In this document: positions 37,913-50,392 of the stretch, one piece after another
How positions within the stretch are numbered: position 1 is the first letter of the stretch
Layout: each line of letters opens with the position of its first letter
DNA from: Mesodorylaimus sp. YZB2_4
Lineage: Eukaryota; Nematoda; Enoplea; Dorylaimida; Dorylaimidae
DNA length: 64,000 nt
NCBI GenBank assembly: GCA_030248295.1
Contig: JASANH010000253.1
Span: forward strand, 186,001 to 250,000
Direction of reading: 5' to 3'
Program-made: the position numbers and the translations under genes
The notes under the pieces: model-generated
What the model was told of the DNA's origin: nothing
The model's input: the letters and a program-made list of their open reading frames with translations, nothing else
Database searches by the model: none

Positions 37913-38556
37913 TCACTGTAACGGTCAGGGCCACGAGGCACGGTTCATAGCTGTTCAACCCTAGGATTTGCGGGATTTGCCTCATGCATGCATGTATAAA
38001 GCCTTGCATTACAACGCGTCTTGAATTCTGCGTCACATGTCAGATAAATTGTAGGATGCGACAATGGCAAATTTTTCTGAGTAATTTCTGCATAAGGAAA
38101 GGTCCATATCTCAGAGCTCTTATCAACCGTCTTAGCAACTCTGATGAATGGGTGGGACTAGCCATAGTGTGAGAAGGACTGGATAATCCTTGATAACAGG
38201 TCGTTGGATTATCTACAATCACAGCTGATTCCTGAATGTGACAAGTAAAGTCTTGGGACTTGGCCCCGGTTCCTCGAAAGCACTTATGCAGATAATGCTG
38301 GCTTGGGAGATAAGTCCACAATAACCGAGACAAGCTGGCATTAGATAAGGGGCCCATTACACTAAGGTCTGTTTCTCGACCTGAAGTCTGGCATTATCTA
38401 ATGCGGAATTAATGTCATAAGGTCCTTATTAAATCCAACTTGACTTATCGCTGATCGCAACTTGCTGCGGACGTGCTTGTTTGTGTGCAAAGCAGTTTAC
38501 AAGAGAATCAATTCTTCCTCTTCATCGATTGTGTGTTTACTGTAAAATTGATCGCG

Positions 38557-38676
38557 ATGTCGTCTATTCGCAACAAACCGGATGACAGGAAAGAACGTGC
38601 CAAAAATTGGAATGTAAAAGATTCACGTGTCCTGGTCGACTTGATCGAAAGATTCAGCGACCACTGCGGTCACTGA
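38557..38676 (+). pseudogene. Myb/SANT-like accessory protein fragment of the Harbinger element
   Basis: The 39-residue frame begins MSSIRNKPDD and contains RAKNWNVKDSRVLVDLIERF, typical of the first helix of the Myb/MADF-like protein that partners Harbinger transposase. It ends prematurely at TGA. Confidence 0.55.
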
Positions 38677-38739
38677 TTGCTTGGACATTGATGCTGTGGT
38701 AGTTCTTCCGATTAGCAATATGGGTCTTAGTCCCCCCCC

Positions 38740-39238
38740 GCTGGATCACAATAGCTGCTGATCTGACAGCCACAATAGCTGCAACCACGCCCGTCATGCG
38801 ACCGAATTAATAAAACTCATTCGTGATTTTTCTAATCAAGGCCTGATCATCTGGTAAGAAAACGAAGTCATCCAGCCTCTCCGACAACGCCAACGACACA
38901 TCACGAACCACACGACTGACAGTTGCCTTGGTGACAGCCAAAAAGGTGTCACCAACGACTTCCAAAAAACTGCTAGTTGCCTAAAATCTAAGTGCGATAC
39001 CAACTTATATTTCTGTTGTCAATGCGTGCTGTCGCTTGGCCTGACGGCCAATGTCCTCTTCCAAAGTCCCACAAATCAAATGAAACGTGTCCTTCGCTAA
39101 TCGATATAGCTTTCTGAATTTCTCGTCTGAATAGAGATCGATTGGACTGATTCGAGTTGGAGCTTTCCACAGAGGTAATGTACGTCGCTGGTTCACAGCA
39201 AAAATTGGAACAATGGGCATGATCGCAAGTAAATGCAT
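38740..39238 (-). pseudogene. Harbinger (HARBI1-type) transposase, N-terminal remnant
   Basis: On the - strand, DLYSDEKFRKLYRLAKDTFHLI matches the conserved N-terminal helix of Harbinger transposases. After a stop and frame change come GDTFLAVTKATVSRVVRDVS and FLPDDQALIRKITNEFY, then a TAA, then GRMTGVVAAIVAV where family members have GVVGAIDGTH. The first catalytic Asp is therefore gone, and the rest of the DDE domain is absent. This copy cannot move itself. Confidence 0.75.
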
Positions 39239-39470
39239 ATTTGATTGCAGGTACTAATCGAGCTAAATTTTCGCGAAAGCGTGATAATGCGAGCTTGTGG
39301 TACTCCCGGAGATACCTTATTTTTTAGGCCTAAGCTGCTTAACTTAATGATCAACCTTAATTTTAAGTTATTTTGAGACAGATCGCAAAGATAATCCCGA
39401 TCCAAAAAAAGCGAGATTATCCACAAGTTAATCCCGACTCGAAAATAAGTGCTTTCGAGAAACCGGGCCC

Positions 39471-42412
39471 TGGCTAGAAAAGCCTGCTATTCAGTCTGTG
39501 CCCAAACCACAAAAGACTTACACAATAATAGTCCCCTCGACCACCATTCACGTTACCATTGCGAAACAGTTCGTTGTGTCCACAAGTCATATGTAAGCAC
39601 CCCACATTCCTCCATCAGCAGCAAACTTCTGACTGGAGCTATATGACTCGAGCACAAAATTATGACTTTGTAAGCAGTAGCTTTTGTGAAGACTGGATGC
39701 ATATTCTTGGCTGGGTTAATAGCTGTGTTTTTGGGTATTTATATATTCAACAAGTAAAGCCTGTCTCTGATTCCAAAAATTATGCAAGTAGTCTATATTA
39801 TTTGTATTGATTAAATCTTGATGACGACTAGCAGACAGACTTTAGTCGCTTTTAGATCTACCAAGGTATTTTTCAATTAATTAGATTACTGAAGTCGGAA
39901 ATATTAGGGAATGCTGTTTTGGAACGTGTATCGGGGATAACAAAACATGAAAATTCGGAAATAATAAGACCGTTTTCTTTTTTTGCTACAAGCTAGTTAG
40001 ACCCAAAATACTCTATGTCCGTACATAGATAAACTGGAAGAATTGGGTGACATGACCACAGTCACCTTCTTCCAAACCTTCAAAAAAGAGAAACATAAAA
40101 CGGAACGAGAACCCGCGCCCATGAAATTACTCGCAAAGACCGCCTACGGATCGACCATTTCACAGTCAGAAACTCTTACCCGCACTACCGTGCCTGCTCG
40201 TGAAATGCGGAAATTTTTTGAGTATGTAATTACGATTAGACATGCAGGCGGCATGAAAAACATCAAAAATACTTCTTTGATGCCTCTATCATCCCCGATA
40301 CCATCTTTAATTTGGCAAAAAGTCCAATAGTAAGACCGCTCATACTCCTTGATCGAAAAACATGCTCTATGGCAAAAATTTGCTGACATTACTGACATAA
40401 CGAGAAGGCAAGCAGACAGAGGGAACAAATGGAACTAATATTCACAACCTATCGAAGCCGAAGCCAGTTTAAGGAGAACTAGCTCATGCTTGGGGTGGTC
40501 CAAACTTTATATCCTCAGAGCATTCCATCAGAAGCTGAAACAGAACACTCAGGATCTGCAAGTTTTATCAAGTTATTGTTAGCTCTAATGCTCCTCAGCA
40601 ATATTACCTCTACATCTTGTAGAACATGTCCAGTCCATTGCAACTCTTTCCACATCATTTATATTCGTTCACATATTCTCAATTTATTATCGGCATATTT
40701 ATTGCTGTACACCAAACCTATCTTCGTGAGAGCGCGCGGAACCTAGCCAATCAATGGTGCTGCACCTCAACCCGTTCAGTTGATGTTTCTAAACTCCGCG
40801 CCGAAAAACCAGAAACACCAGCTCTATCTACTTTCGTTAGTCGATAACTAAAACATAATTAAACCAAAAAAGATGAAATTTTGCATTCGTTGCAAATTAT
40901 GTCAGATCTGTTACTGTGTAAATTTTCATCAAAATCTGTCGAGTACCTGACGAGCGACGGGTTAAAAAAGCCGAAAAAAGGTTTATTTTCTGTAATAACT
41001 TTTCAGAAACTGAAGCTTTTGAAAAACGAATGTTAAAAGGCAGATTCTGAAGGCGCAAGGTTCCAGAAAAACTATTATTTACAGCTGTACGACCTCTGGT
41101 TGTTGCGCTAGTCTGATCTTTATCCTCCTCCTCCTTCTCGTCTTGTCCCGCCTGAACAAGAAATCGCGTATTCTGGATCTCGACAACGGCCTGACGGATT
41201 TTGATAAAAATTGGCACGATTGTAGATTCGGCCGATTCCGATATGTGTGCAAAAAATCAAAAATTTTCGTCGAGCCGTTCTCGAGTTATTAGCCGGCGAA
41301 AATCGATAGCATTATAGGCGTCTGGTTAACTGCTTGTGCCTGCTGATACTTCCATTTGTGTTTTATAAATTTGATTAAACTTCGTGTTATATAAAAGTAA
41401 GTTCTCCTCAAGTAGTTCCTCCTTTTCCCAGGCTCGTTTTATTATAATTCCTTCTATTTATTGGTGGGTCTAGCTTCCTGGATCTTGTAAATATATCCAG
41501 TTATACCCCATGGACATTCTGGCATTTGAAAACTTTATGTCGCTTTAAAAGCTGTCACCACGTTTGCAGTGCATGAGAAAATTGATTGTGTCTTGTCCGA
41601 CCTTAAACTCAATTTCATTCCGTGGACTCTGGCAGATGGCACCCTAACGTAACATGGGTTAAAGCACAGCTTTGTACGTTGACCGGAAAAACAACTGTTT
41701 CACGCGAAACATAAAGCTCAGGTCGAAATTAGTTTTTACGTTTCCTACTAAATGTATGCGTCTAAAATAGTAAGCTTAAATATGTCAAACCAGCTTTGGG
41801 CCTGTTAGCTTATGCTTCCGTGGTTTTTTTAATTTTTTCTTTGTGAAATAGCTCATTCAATTCCGGAAGCGACTACAACGATTCGGGTATGTCCTGCATG
41901 CATTTAAATAGGGCGACGCTAACCCCCAGAAGCAAAACGAATCAACGTGGCAATTCGCCCGAAAATTGGACCATAAACTAGGTCTCGTCTCGTTTGGGGA
42001 TGAAAACCCAGACCTCGGGCGGGGAAAAATTCGATTCTATTTAAAATAGACTCCTTCGAGATCAAAGTATACTAGCTGGACTAGAATCGAGATTTTGCCA
42101 CCCAAGGACCCATATTTCGGCCAAAATGCACGTTTTATATCTGAAATACCTTCTCCATCAACGTCGACTCGTTTTTGTGCGCAACATCGCGGGAGAAAAA
42201 AGAAAATGGTCATTTTTCACGCAGTGCTCACTTACTGATAAGAAATTTTTCGCCAAGTCACTAAACCTCTCAGGCATACGAGTAAACTGCTGCTTTACAC
42301 TCTCCAACACTGTTCAAACGCACCGTAATTTCGTGTATTTGTTTTATCATTTATGGCTGCACAAAATAGCATTTTACACTACAACAACTTCTTCTTTACA
42401 GCGTGCGACTGT
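39471..42412. other. Intergenic, nothing firmly recognised
   Basis: The frames at 40043-40330 (+) and 40897-41217 (-) are open but show no family. Positions 41200-41290 contain a CGAGCCGTTCTCGAG-type block, related to a block inside the 1.1-kb repeat at 47 kb. The 3' UTR of the - strand GPCR presumably lies at the right edge. Confidence 0.45.
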
Positions 42413-44623
42413 TTACATACCCGCATGAAGGGTTTCAAACGACCCCGTCTCGATTCGACCCGTAACGCTGTGCACTGATGAACAGAGAAGCTTTCGAGCA
42501 TCGTCCTCATTCGAATAATTGATTTCCAGGTCTTCTTCTTTTCTGAGAATATGAGTTGGAATTTCGCGTTTTGCTCCTTCTCCCTCGTCTATGGCTACAG
42601 TTTCGATGGATGGCTGTCGACCATGCGAATTAACTGACGTCGATTCCAAGCCACTCTTAAATGCACATTTGCACAAGCAGGAACATCCAACTAGCCATTG
42701 CTTTTTCTCACATTTAAGTTTTTCATGAGTGTTGGATTTCCTGTCGGATTTCGATTTGGAAGCTTGATTTGTTTGAAAAATGCTCAAAGGAAACATGTTC
42801 CTTCTTGATGTAGATTTTTTCGGTGTGGAGGGGAAATGATCATTTGTTGCATTCGGAATTTGATCGCTTGTAATTAGGGACGGTTGCGGAGGTAATAAAG
42901 CAGCTTTGCTAATTGTTTTCTTTCTGATCGTGCTCAGTCTTGGAACTATGGAACCCCTCGAAGACGAAGCAGCGGAAGGAGCGCTAGGAATGTTCGGACG
43001 TTTATTTGGTGGAGTTTTTGGCAATAGAAGAGATCGAAGACGCGATGGCGATGGTGTCCAATGTTCGTTCTGCTCCTCTGGTATAGCTTCATGGTCATTT
43101 TGATCCAAAGTGAAGGTGAAAATTCGACTTCGACCATCTCGTCCATTCCTGATTGGTGTGCTGGGATCGTATCTGGGCGATGCGCGATCAGTGCCCATTC
43201 TTTCAGTTCCGAGATCATTGGTTGTAAAATCCATCGTATCATGGTAGGCAGTTTCATTAAAATCGCTATCACGATGTCGTCGATTTCTTCGATTTAATAA
43301 ATTCGAAACAGCGCATAAATTTTGAGCTTCCGGGCAAAATTCAGAAGCGGTAATTGGCGCCATTTGTGGCCGCCGTAAATTACGAGATCGAAGACGTGCG
43401 CTTTGCCTGGGTCGTACAAACCAGCGTACATAAAATTTTCGTGGTAAGACTACTTGCCAAAATACTTGTCTGTATTTGGAACTCATGATACAATATAAAA
43501 TGAAGTTGACACTACTGTTGATCAGTGATAATAAATCCAAAATATCGGCAACATTCGGATACACGTATTCGTGCATGTGAGCTACATAAATACCGCTCAA
43601 TATCGAGATAGCCCCCTGGGGCAATTCAGTCAATAATGACAGTCCTAATATCATCAATAACATTGCTGTCGTTCGATCTGATCGCGTCTGCGAATTTTCA
43701 CGTTGTGTGCGCGGATGTGACTGGGGCCCAAAGGCAGCCGTCGATGTCAAATTAGCTATAGCTCGATTTCGATTCATATCTAATAGAGCTTTTCGGTTTT
43801 TCTCAGCTCTTTTTATCGTAAATAATAAACTAAAAATTAATAAAGCTAACAATATGCATGGAATAATTTTAAATAAAGTTCCAGTTAACCAAAAAGTTAC
43901 TGTGAAAATAAGGCAGTTTTCTAAACGTGTTCCGATCGTATATGCTTTATATAAACGATCCATTTCAGCAGCAGTTTCTTCAGGACACGTTTGATTAAAA
44001 TATTCTTCCCATGCCAAAATGCTGTTACTAAATACGCTAGGCACGCAAAGGATAAATACGAAACCATACACGATAGCGCATATTTTCCATGTATTGTCGG
44101 ATCTTAACCAGGGCGAACCGACGCGAGTTTGTCGCAATGTCATATTTCTGATGAACGCCATGGCTACCGATAGCCACAAGGTGGTCGTGTGCAGGGCTAT
44201 GCTCAACATGACGTGACACATGAGAAAGAACATCCAGCCGTAAGTGTATAACTGGGCATTACATAGGTGATCGGCCAGCACGAAATGGACGATATAGATT
44301 AAATACGACAGCATAGTGCCCATATCGCAAAATGCGATGCCGGTCAAAAGAACGTTGATTGAAGTGCGCATTTGACGTTTGGTCAAAACGACCACATTGA
44401 TCAAATTGGTCAAGATACCAAACGAGCATATAACCGTACATAGATAGCCATGATAAGGCTCGTAGAAAGATCGAAATCGCCGCAGACTATTTATCAAGTC
44501 CAATGTAGAATTGTCTTCGAAAGAAAATAATGGCAGACCGTACGAACACATCATGTCCATTTTGAAAAAGCAATGGCTTTTGCCGAGGTATTGAACACCC
44601 GCGCTTTGGATGGAACACTGCAC
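42413..44623 (-). CDS. Rhodopsin-class peptide GPCR, DMSR/myosuppressin-receptor-like
   Basis: Intronless frame of 736 codons. Translation may start at residue 1 or at the Met of MDMMCSYG (residue 22). Seven hydrophobic helices lie at about 59-81, 88-113, 128-152, 179-201, 240-270, 318-345 and 357-380. Helix 1/2 wording (GILTNLINVVVLTKRQMRTSINVLLTGIA) and helices 6-7 (MILGLSLLTELPQGAISILS, LLSLINSSVNFILYC) match the DMSR / sex-peptide-receptor group. The DRY motif is replaced by FIR (158-160) and NPxxY by NSSVNFILY, as is usual in that group. Such receptors sit in the plasma membrane and bind RF-amide or myosuppressin peptides through Gi/o. The ligand here is unknown. The C-terminal tail is unusually long (about 340 residues), Ser/Arg/Pro-rich, with a Cys cluster (CSCLCKCAFKSG) that may be palmitoylated. 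A single-exon structure suggests an old retroposition or intron loss. Confidence 0.9.
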   Translation of the reverse strand: MQCSIQSAGVQYLGKSHCFFKMDMMCSYGLPLFSFEDNSTLDLINSLRRFRSFYEPYHGYLCTVICSFGILTNLINVVVLTKRQMRTSINVLLTGIAFCDMGTMLSYLIYIVHFVLADHLCNAQLYTYGWMFFLMCHVMLSIALHTTTLWLSVAMAFIRNMTLRQTRVGSPWLRSDNTWKICAIVYGFVFILCVPSVFSNSILAWEEYFNQTCPEETAAEMDRLYKAYTIGTRLENCLIFTVTFWLTGTLFKIIPCILLALLIFSLLFTIKRAEKNRKALLDMNRNRAIANLTSTAAFGPQSHPRTQRENSQTRSDRTTAMLLMILGLSLLTELPQGAISILSGIYVAHMHEYVYPNVADILDLLSLINSSVNFILYCIMSSKYRQVFWQVVLPRKFYVRWFVRPRQSARLRSRNLRRPQMAPITASEFCPEAQNLCAVSNLLNRRNRRHRDSDFNETAYHDTMDFTTNDLGTERMGTDRASPRYDPSTPIRNGRDGRSRIFTFTLDQNDHEAIPEEQNEHWTPSPSRLRSLLLPKTPPNKRPNIPSAPSAASSSRGSIVPRLSTIRKKTISKAALLPPQPSLITSDQIPNATNDHFPSTPKKSTSRRNMFPLSIFQTNQASKSKSDRKSNTHEKLKCEKKQWLVGCSCLCKCAFKSGLESTSVNSHGRQPSIETVAIDEGEGAKREIPTHILRKEEDLEINYSNEDDARKLLCSSVHSVTGRIETGSFETLHAGM

Positions 44624-47024
44624 TGGGTGGTGACCGAGTGAGGAAGTAGAGTGAGCGCGGAGCTGTTGCAGTTGGAGCCTTCCATAGTGTTAAGTATTGT
44701 AAAAATATAAGATTCAATTATTGGAATAGGATTCTATTTTTTACAACATCCTACCCCTCGTCGTTGATTCGCAATTGTGGGCAAAGGCGATGGCACTTTT
44801 GCAGCTGACGCCCAGAAATCACTAGAGAATGGCGAGAGCGAGCGTAAGAACCCGTTCTTCACTTCTCGAAACAAGAAAACTAACCTCGCCATTCTCACCT
44901 TCTTTTCTCACAGGCCACAATCGACAACAGCCACCAAAGTAGATAAAGCATTTAAATTGGCGCCAGACGCAACTGATAAATTCAATGAATAAACGCCAAC
45001 GAGGTGCTCGGCCAACGAGCATGCACCAAGGCGAGTGGACGTAATTGAGACCACGGCCTCGTGCACTGTAGTAGCGCCCATAGAAAAACCAAGATTGATG
45101 GCTAGCTCTCCATCGATCGAACTAAAAATTCATCCATTTTGTCATCTCAAAGTAAACGAGACGTTGGTTGGCTTTGGAGAACTGGGTTCAGTTATTTCTT
45201 ATATTTCTTTATCAAATTGTGTAATTGACGATTGATACGAAGACTAAATTAATTGGAAAGCGCTAAGAAATGTTGCCAAGTGAAAACCCAGCAATAGCTT
45301 TGAAAAATGAAAAGTAAGTAAATAAAATGACAAATAAATGCAAATTTCGTCAAATATTTCCCCGCTGCGTCTTTGGAGCTAGATACCATTGGTACCTAAA
45401 ACTGATTCTGCTAGAGTAAGCCAGGGCAGACTTCAGACATAGACTATGGATATACCGCACATCACATTACAGCAGGTACAGAACGTCATTGACAGCCCAA
45501 GTTCAGAGTAGTTTGTTCCCCGGACGGTGGAAAGTGAAAATAACAGCCGTCACACTTCCTCAAATACAGAAAGGTCAAATTAGTTCATTCCGCCCGCCCC
45601 GCTTGCAAAAAAGACCAAAATGACTTTCTTATCTGCAGTTGGAAAGAAATGCTTAAAAGGGAAAACGCAGCCTTTATGCAGCAAAATCGATGCATGTTAA
45701 TCGACCCGTTCAATTATTGGCAACCTGGCAGTGACTTTGCGGGTTTTGTTTCCTCGAAAACGCTGCAACTGTAGAAAAAGGAAGAGGAGGCGTGTGAACG
45801 GGCTCCCCGTGAACAGGAAAGGCATTCATGCAAATTGTAAACTTTGAAAGCAAAAAAGCACGCTTTTAGCAGCAAAGGTTTCGAGCGCAAGGCGCAAACT
45901 CGATCGAGAATGGCCGAAACTATTCGTTGAGTAAACGAACGATTTCCAGTGGGTGGCACCGTCCAAGAGTGCCTTTTCTCCTCTTTTATCCTTTGTAGAG
46001 TTCCGAGTAGATGACGCCCAACGTAAGACTAAAAACGCTATCGACTTAGTCCGTCTGTCGGTTGTCAGAGTGGATCAAAGGATGGCAGATTAAAGTATTA
46101 CAGACTTCATTTTGGGCATTCGGTTCGTGTTGTTAGTCGCAAAAGGAAGAAAACTGGCAAAACCCTTTCCGATGAGAACGAAAATCCGCTCTCTGACGCA
46201 AAGAAAACTTTCATTCGAAGCATGGTCTCCAAGTCAGGCTTTATAAAGGTTAAGGCCGACGTCGAGGTCTTATCAAAAACAACTCATTCCAAGAGGATTA
46301 TAAAATGGGTTTTTTCAGAACCCGAGCCTGTGGTAACGAGATTTTTCGGTGAATAGCAAGACCCCGAGAGCGAGGAGTCGCAATGGAGAGGAGTAATGAA
46401 AAGGGTCGAAGTTAGGTGCCCTGATGCATGCCATGAAACTAGTTTATGGTGGCGTTTTACGTTACCGCTTCACTGTTCAATATAGTTTTGTTTCGGCTTG
46501 ATTTGACCGAGGGAAAAGTAAAAACAAGCGAACAGAGTGGACTCATTTCGAGGATTCGCTTTCGTACTCATTTCCTGTCCTCGCAAGCATGTTTTTGCTT
46601 GGAGACCATCGTGCCCGGTTTATGCCACCTTTGGGAAAGCGGGCACTCGCCTTGTGGGTGGTCAATAAAATGAACCAAGAACGCGATTAGTCGCCACGCA
46701 GAGTGAGTGGTAAATCCTAGACTCACTTTGTCGCTAAGGCTCGATTAATCGCTGTGTGTATTGGAGCAGTGGAAAAATCCCAGAGGACTTCCCCGGACAT
46801 CAGATTCCCTCTCATCCTCTCTCAAAATGTACGATCACTCCTAGTCGAGCGCTAGTGCATCAAATTTTGCATTGGGAAAGGTCACATCGCCTACGTTTAA
46901 CGTGTCCAAACTGCACATAGCATGTTTGCACTAAGGCTCCACAGAATGAAGAAAGATCGATATTTAATTAATGTTTTTCAGAATTGAGAAACAAGTACCG
47001 AATTCATATTCATTTTGATGACGT
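44624..47024. other. Intergenic, no gene supported
   Basis: Contains the 5' flank of the GPCR. A - strand frame from 44717 overlaps its start, but in a different frame. The frames at 44777-44992, 45035-45235 and 46446-46673 have no recognisable domain or splice partners. Confidence 0.45.
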
Positions 47025-48605
47025 AATCAACAGGCGCGGTAGCTGCCTTTCAGCCCAGCCACACAGACGCGCAATATTAAGCGGGCAACTTTGCCCGTCC
47101 ATAAATCGACAACAGATCAACAAAACTGCAAAAAAATTGAAGGGGTGAGCTATGTTTGCCATGCCAATAATAGTGCAAAATTTTGTTGGAAATGGCTCAG
47201 CCGTTCTCGAGATCCAAAATGCACGTTTTGCTGTTCCAGAGGCGACGACGGAAAACTATGAAGTAGGTACCTACTTAAGACACGTCCACAGCAATAACCA
47301 GTAAAGCTGCGGACAAAAGAGTAGTATTTTTCTGAAAGCCCTAATAGCGCGAATTATTCTTTTGAGGGTGTGATTTCAAGATTCGAGCTAATTAATTTTT
47401 TGTGCTACAGAAACTGGATTTTAACACATACCGCCAGTAGGCGGAATATTTTTATTAGCCGTGCGGCGCGTAAGTGCTGTTTCTGTTAGCCGTAGTTGCC
47501 CTTCGTTAAAATTACTAGCCGAGACGAGAGTTCTGTTCTGTTCAGTTTAGTTGCATTTTTTGCTTTAGTTTGGTGGATTAGTTGGCTTGTTTTTTAATGT
47601 TCTGATTTCTGAGCCCAAAGTTTTTGAAAAATCTACTCGCGATCTACTTCACATTTCTGTAGCAAAGAATATTTGTTGCTGAAATTGAGCCTGTTTGCCA
47701 CCAGAAAATAACTCGAATGTTGATTTTTTTGCTGGCACAACCGGCACATTATGGCACCAGCACAACCGGCAATGGAGTGTTTCAAGCCCCTGCCCATCAA
47801 CAGCCACATTAGTAGCCTGTTTAGCCCAGCCACTCTGGAACTTATGCGCGGTAGGCTACAGTGGCAGAGCATTACGTGCGAACCTTCTTTGTACTAAAAT
47901 TGCGTCAGCTCAGGAGGGACCAGACGGCAAATTTATTCCATCTATTCTGAATTCCTAGCTCAAATGTGGGTGCGAAGAAGTACTATTATTTCTAAAAAAT
48001 CTGTTATCAGACAACGAAAGCCCAGCCACCCTACTCTAACCAAATTCAAGGCAAACGAGATTGGCTGGGCTCCCTCGGCGGCGTTTGAAAAAAGATTTTT
48101 ATCTAACAGAATTGCTACACTGTCACTAATCGAAAGTGCAACATGGCGTGTGCCAGAGATGCAATACTCGTGCTGTCACGGCAGAAGCAACCTTACTGCA
48201 GCAAGTCCTTACTGTTCCCCAAGTATGTTCGAGGTAACAATCGTATTCCAAAACCACCAACTTCCGGACTTACTAAAAAATACGAATAAGTGTATTCATG
48301 AGGGTATTGGCCTTTGGTGAAAAACAGAAAGAATAAAATCCCGGAGGGAATCGACCCCACGACTCCACGATGCACCCAGTACATCACACAGGCATGCATT
48401 GTGGGTGAGTGTGGGATTGCGATCGTGAGCCTCGCCCTGAACATAACATAAACGTAGATATATCACATCTGTACATAAGTATAACCCACTCAAGCATGTG
48501 CCGCCGAGGGAGCCCAGCCAACCTCGTTTGCCTCGCATTTGGTTAGAGTAGGGTAACTTGGCTAACCTTTTTGTTGTCTGATAACAGATTTTTTTAGAAA
48601 TATTG
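47025..48605. repeat. 1.1-kb dispersed repeat, copy 1, with inverted tail
   Basis: Positions 47025-48082 match 52654-53780 in the same orientation, from AATCAACAGGCGCGGT to GGCTGGGCTCCCTCGGCGGC. Positions 48479-48605 carry the last ~120 bases again but inverted, so this copy ends in a foldback with a 400-base spacer. The interior includes a CCGTTCTCGAGATCC block and scattered stops on both strands. No protein is encoded. It is likely a non-autonomous transposon. Confidence 0.65.
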
Positions 48606-50305
48606 TTACACGCCTGGGTCTGTGTGACTAGAGGATGGGACCATTGGCACCACGCCAAAGTCTGGAGCAGCTGAGCAAGAATTCCAGTTTGGCCTGTGAT
48701 TGAAAGATCGCGTCATGGATGTCCATAGCGCTAGGTCGGAACAATATCAGCATAGTGGAAGATCGCAGCGAGTAAAAGGCACTGCACACTTCTGCAGATG
48801 CTTCAACTCTTTGGAGCCGCTGGCGCTCGGCTGGGGGCTAGGGGCTGGGAAAGGCAGCTCACCATCATTCAGGGCGGGAAGTGGTTTCGACGGTGATTTG
48901 GTGTTCCGTTGTCTTGCAACCTTCCTCGGGCGACTCACCCAGTAGTGAAGAGGTAGGTCCTACAATACCGCTTGCGAAGGAGCTTCCTTTCTCGCCCGCT
49001 CTCATTCCGAGACGCTGGTTCTGCTGGCATACGATGCCCTCGACGATGGGGCGCTCAAGAAACTACAGCTGCACCAACACTGATAGTGGCCTTACCGTGC
49101 AAATATGAGATCAGCTGGCTAAATTTGAGTCAGCTTGAATGGAATGTTCGCATAATCCTGCAAAAGGGTGACATTTTAAGGGATAATCCGCAAAATGCCT
49201 TTTTTGCTCTCATTCTAAGTTGAGGGGTTTATTGCTAAGACCAAAGGTCGGAACGAAAACTTTGTTTCCTTCATGCTTTTTCATTTCTTTTACAAAATAT
49301 CCAAATTTCAAGATGACCTGAAATAACTTTTCTTGCAATAAAAAGATCCCTGATTCGATCAAATATAAGCTGTCCAGAAACTGTTGCTGAAAAGAGGACA
49401 GGTGGAAACAGCGCGCTCATGAATCTACTGCGGGAATCATAAATAATGGCTGCAGGGTCCAGTCCTCTGGCATGTCGTCTACTGGTATTGGTCCCGGCTT
49501 GGGTCGCCCCAGCGCCAGGGGCCTGGTTATAAAGCAGATAGCCCTTCTGACCTGTTACAGTAGAGTGGGGGACTCACCTACACGCAATCGAGGCTCTCTG
49601 ATGTGAGAAGAAGCGAAAGGCAAGCATGGAAAGTATCGGTTGGGTACACAGACCTTCCGCCATTCCAAGGAACCAAGTAATCAGTTAAGGGTGCCTTCAC
49701 ATGGGTGATTCGTCTGGAGGCAAAGGGGGAAGATGTCGCGCAACCAATCAAAAGTAATCGTGTCCCACATGAAGCATGACTCCTCAAATTGACAAGTTCA
49801 TGGCTTCGTTGCACAAAAGTCATCCTTCGTCAACTCATATGACGCCTTTCACGCCGACTCATTTTCCCACGCTACACCAGTATCGTAGAGCCGTGTATCG
49901 AAAAGTTGACATCTCCATAAGAACCTTTTGAATAAGTTGGCTTGATAGGTCATCTGTGCAACTGGGCCCACTGCCGTCATTTGAGGCTACTAGCCACAAT
50001 ATGCAATATTCTGTTGATCATAAACTTTTCTGACAACAAAGACTGTGATTTCTAGTAAGTCCTCGGAGTTAAGGATTTCACTGACTCAACGACGGGGCGC
50101 AAAGCTAAAACGTCCTGATTTTGTTGCACTTTGACCCGATTTCATGATAAGGCACGAGGAGGTCATGAAACAAGCGCATAAGAGGGGGAACGGATAGACC
50201 AGGTTTGATCAGAATAGTTTTGTCATTCCGATCGATGGGACTCTGCCAATGAAAATAATTTATGCGCCTACCTTTCTTCTCCTGACATCGATCAGGAACA
50301 GCCCC
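48606..50305. other. Intergenic, nothing recognised
   Basis: Overlapping short frames only (48700-49223 on +, 49578-49823 on -). No family, no repeat ends seen. Confidence 0.45.
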
Positions 50306-50392
50306 CGGGTCAACCCGACCCGACCCGACCCGACCCGACCCGAAAGTCCCTGACCCGAAATTTCGGGTCGGGTTGACCCGAACTCGGTATAA
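50306..50392. repeat. GACCC pentamer array 1
   Basis: Six tandem CCGAC(C) units, then AAAGTCCCTGACCCG, then a short inverted stretch (CGAAATTTCGGGTCGGGT). A related array in the same orientation is at 51355-51446, so the pair may be subterminal regions of one 1.1-kb element or two separate fragments. Confidence 0.75.

Larger units (their letters stand above)
38262..39470. mobile_element. PIF/Harbinger DNA transposon, decayed
   Basis: Inverted ends read GGCCCCGGTTCCTCGAAAGC and (complement of the right end) GGGCCCGGTTTCTCGAAAGC, and continue ACTTAT. The 1.2-kb interior holds remnants of the two proteins expected of a Harbinger element: a Myb/SANT-like DNA-binding frame on + (38557-38676) and a transposase on -. 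A 3-bp target duplication is not obvious. Confidence 0.8.

Noticed and set aside
42126..42428. 100-codon + strand frame next to the GPCR
   Set aside because: It is antisense to the GPCR 3' end/UTR and has no domain.
44487..44717. Alternative upstream start for the GPCR (- strand, including an N-terminus beginning MEGSNCNSS)
   Set aside because: These frames do not join the receptor frame without a splice for which I see no good donor/acceptor pair.
48330..48450. Third tRNA-like SINE (B-box GGGTCGATTCCC on the - strand)
   Set aside because: A B-box-like string is present, but no A box or cloverleaf could be made.
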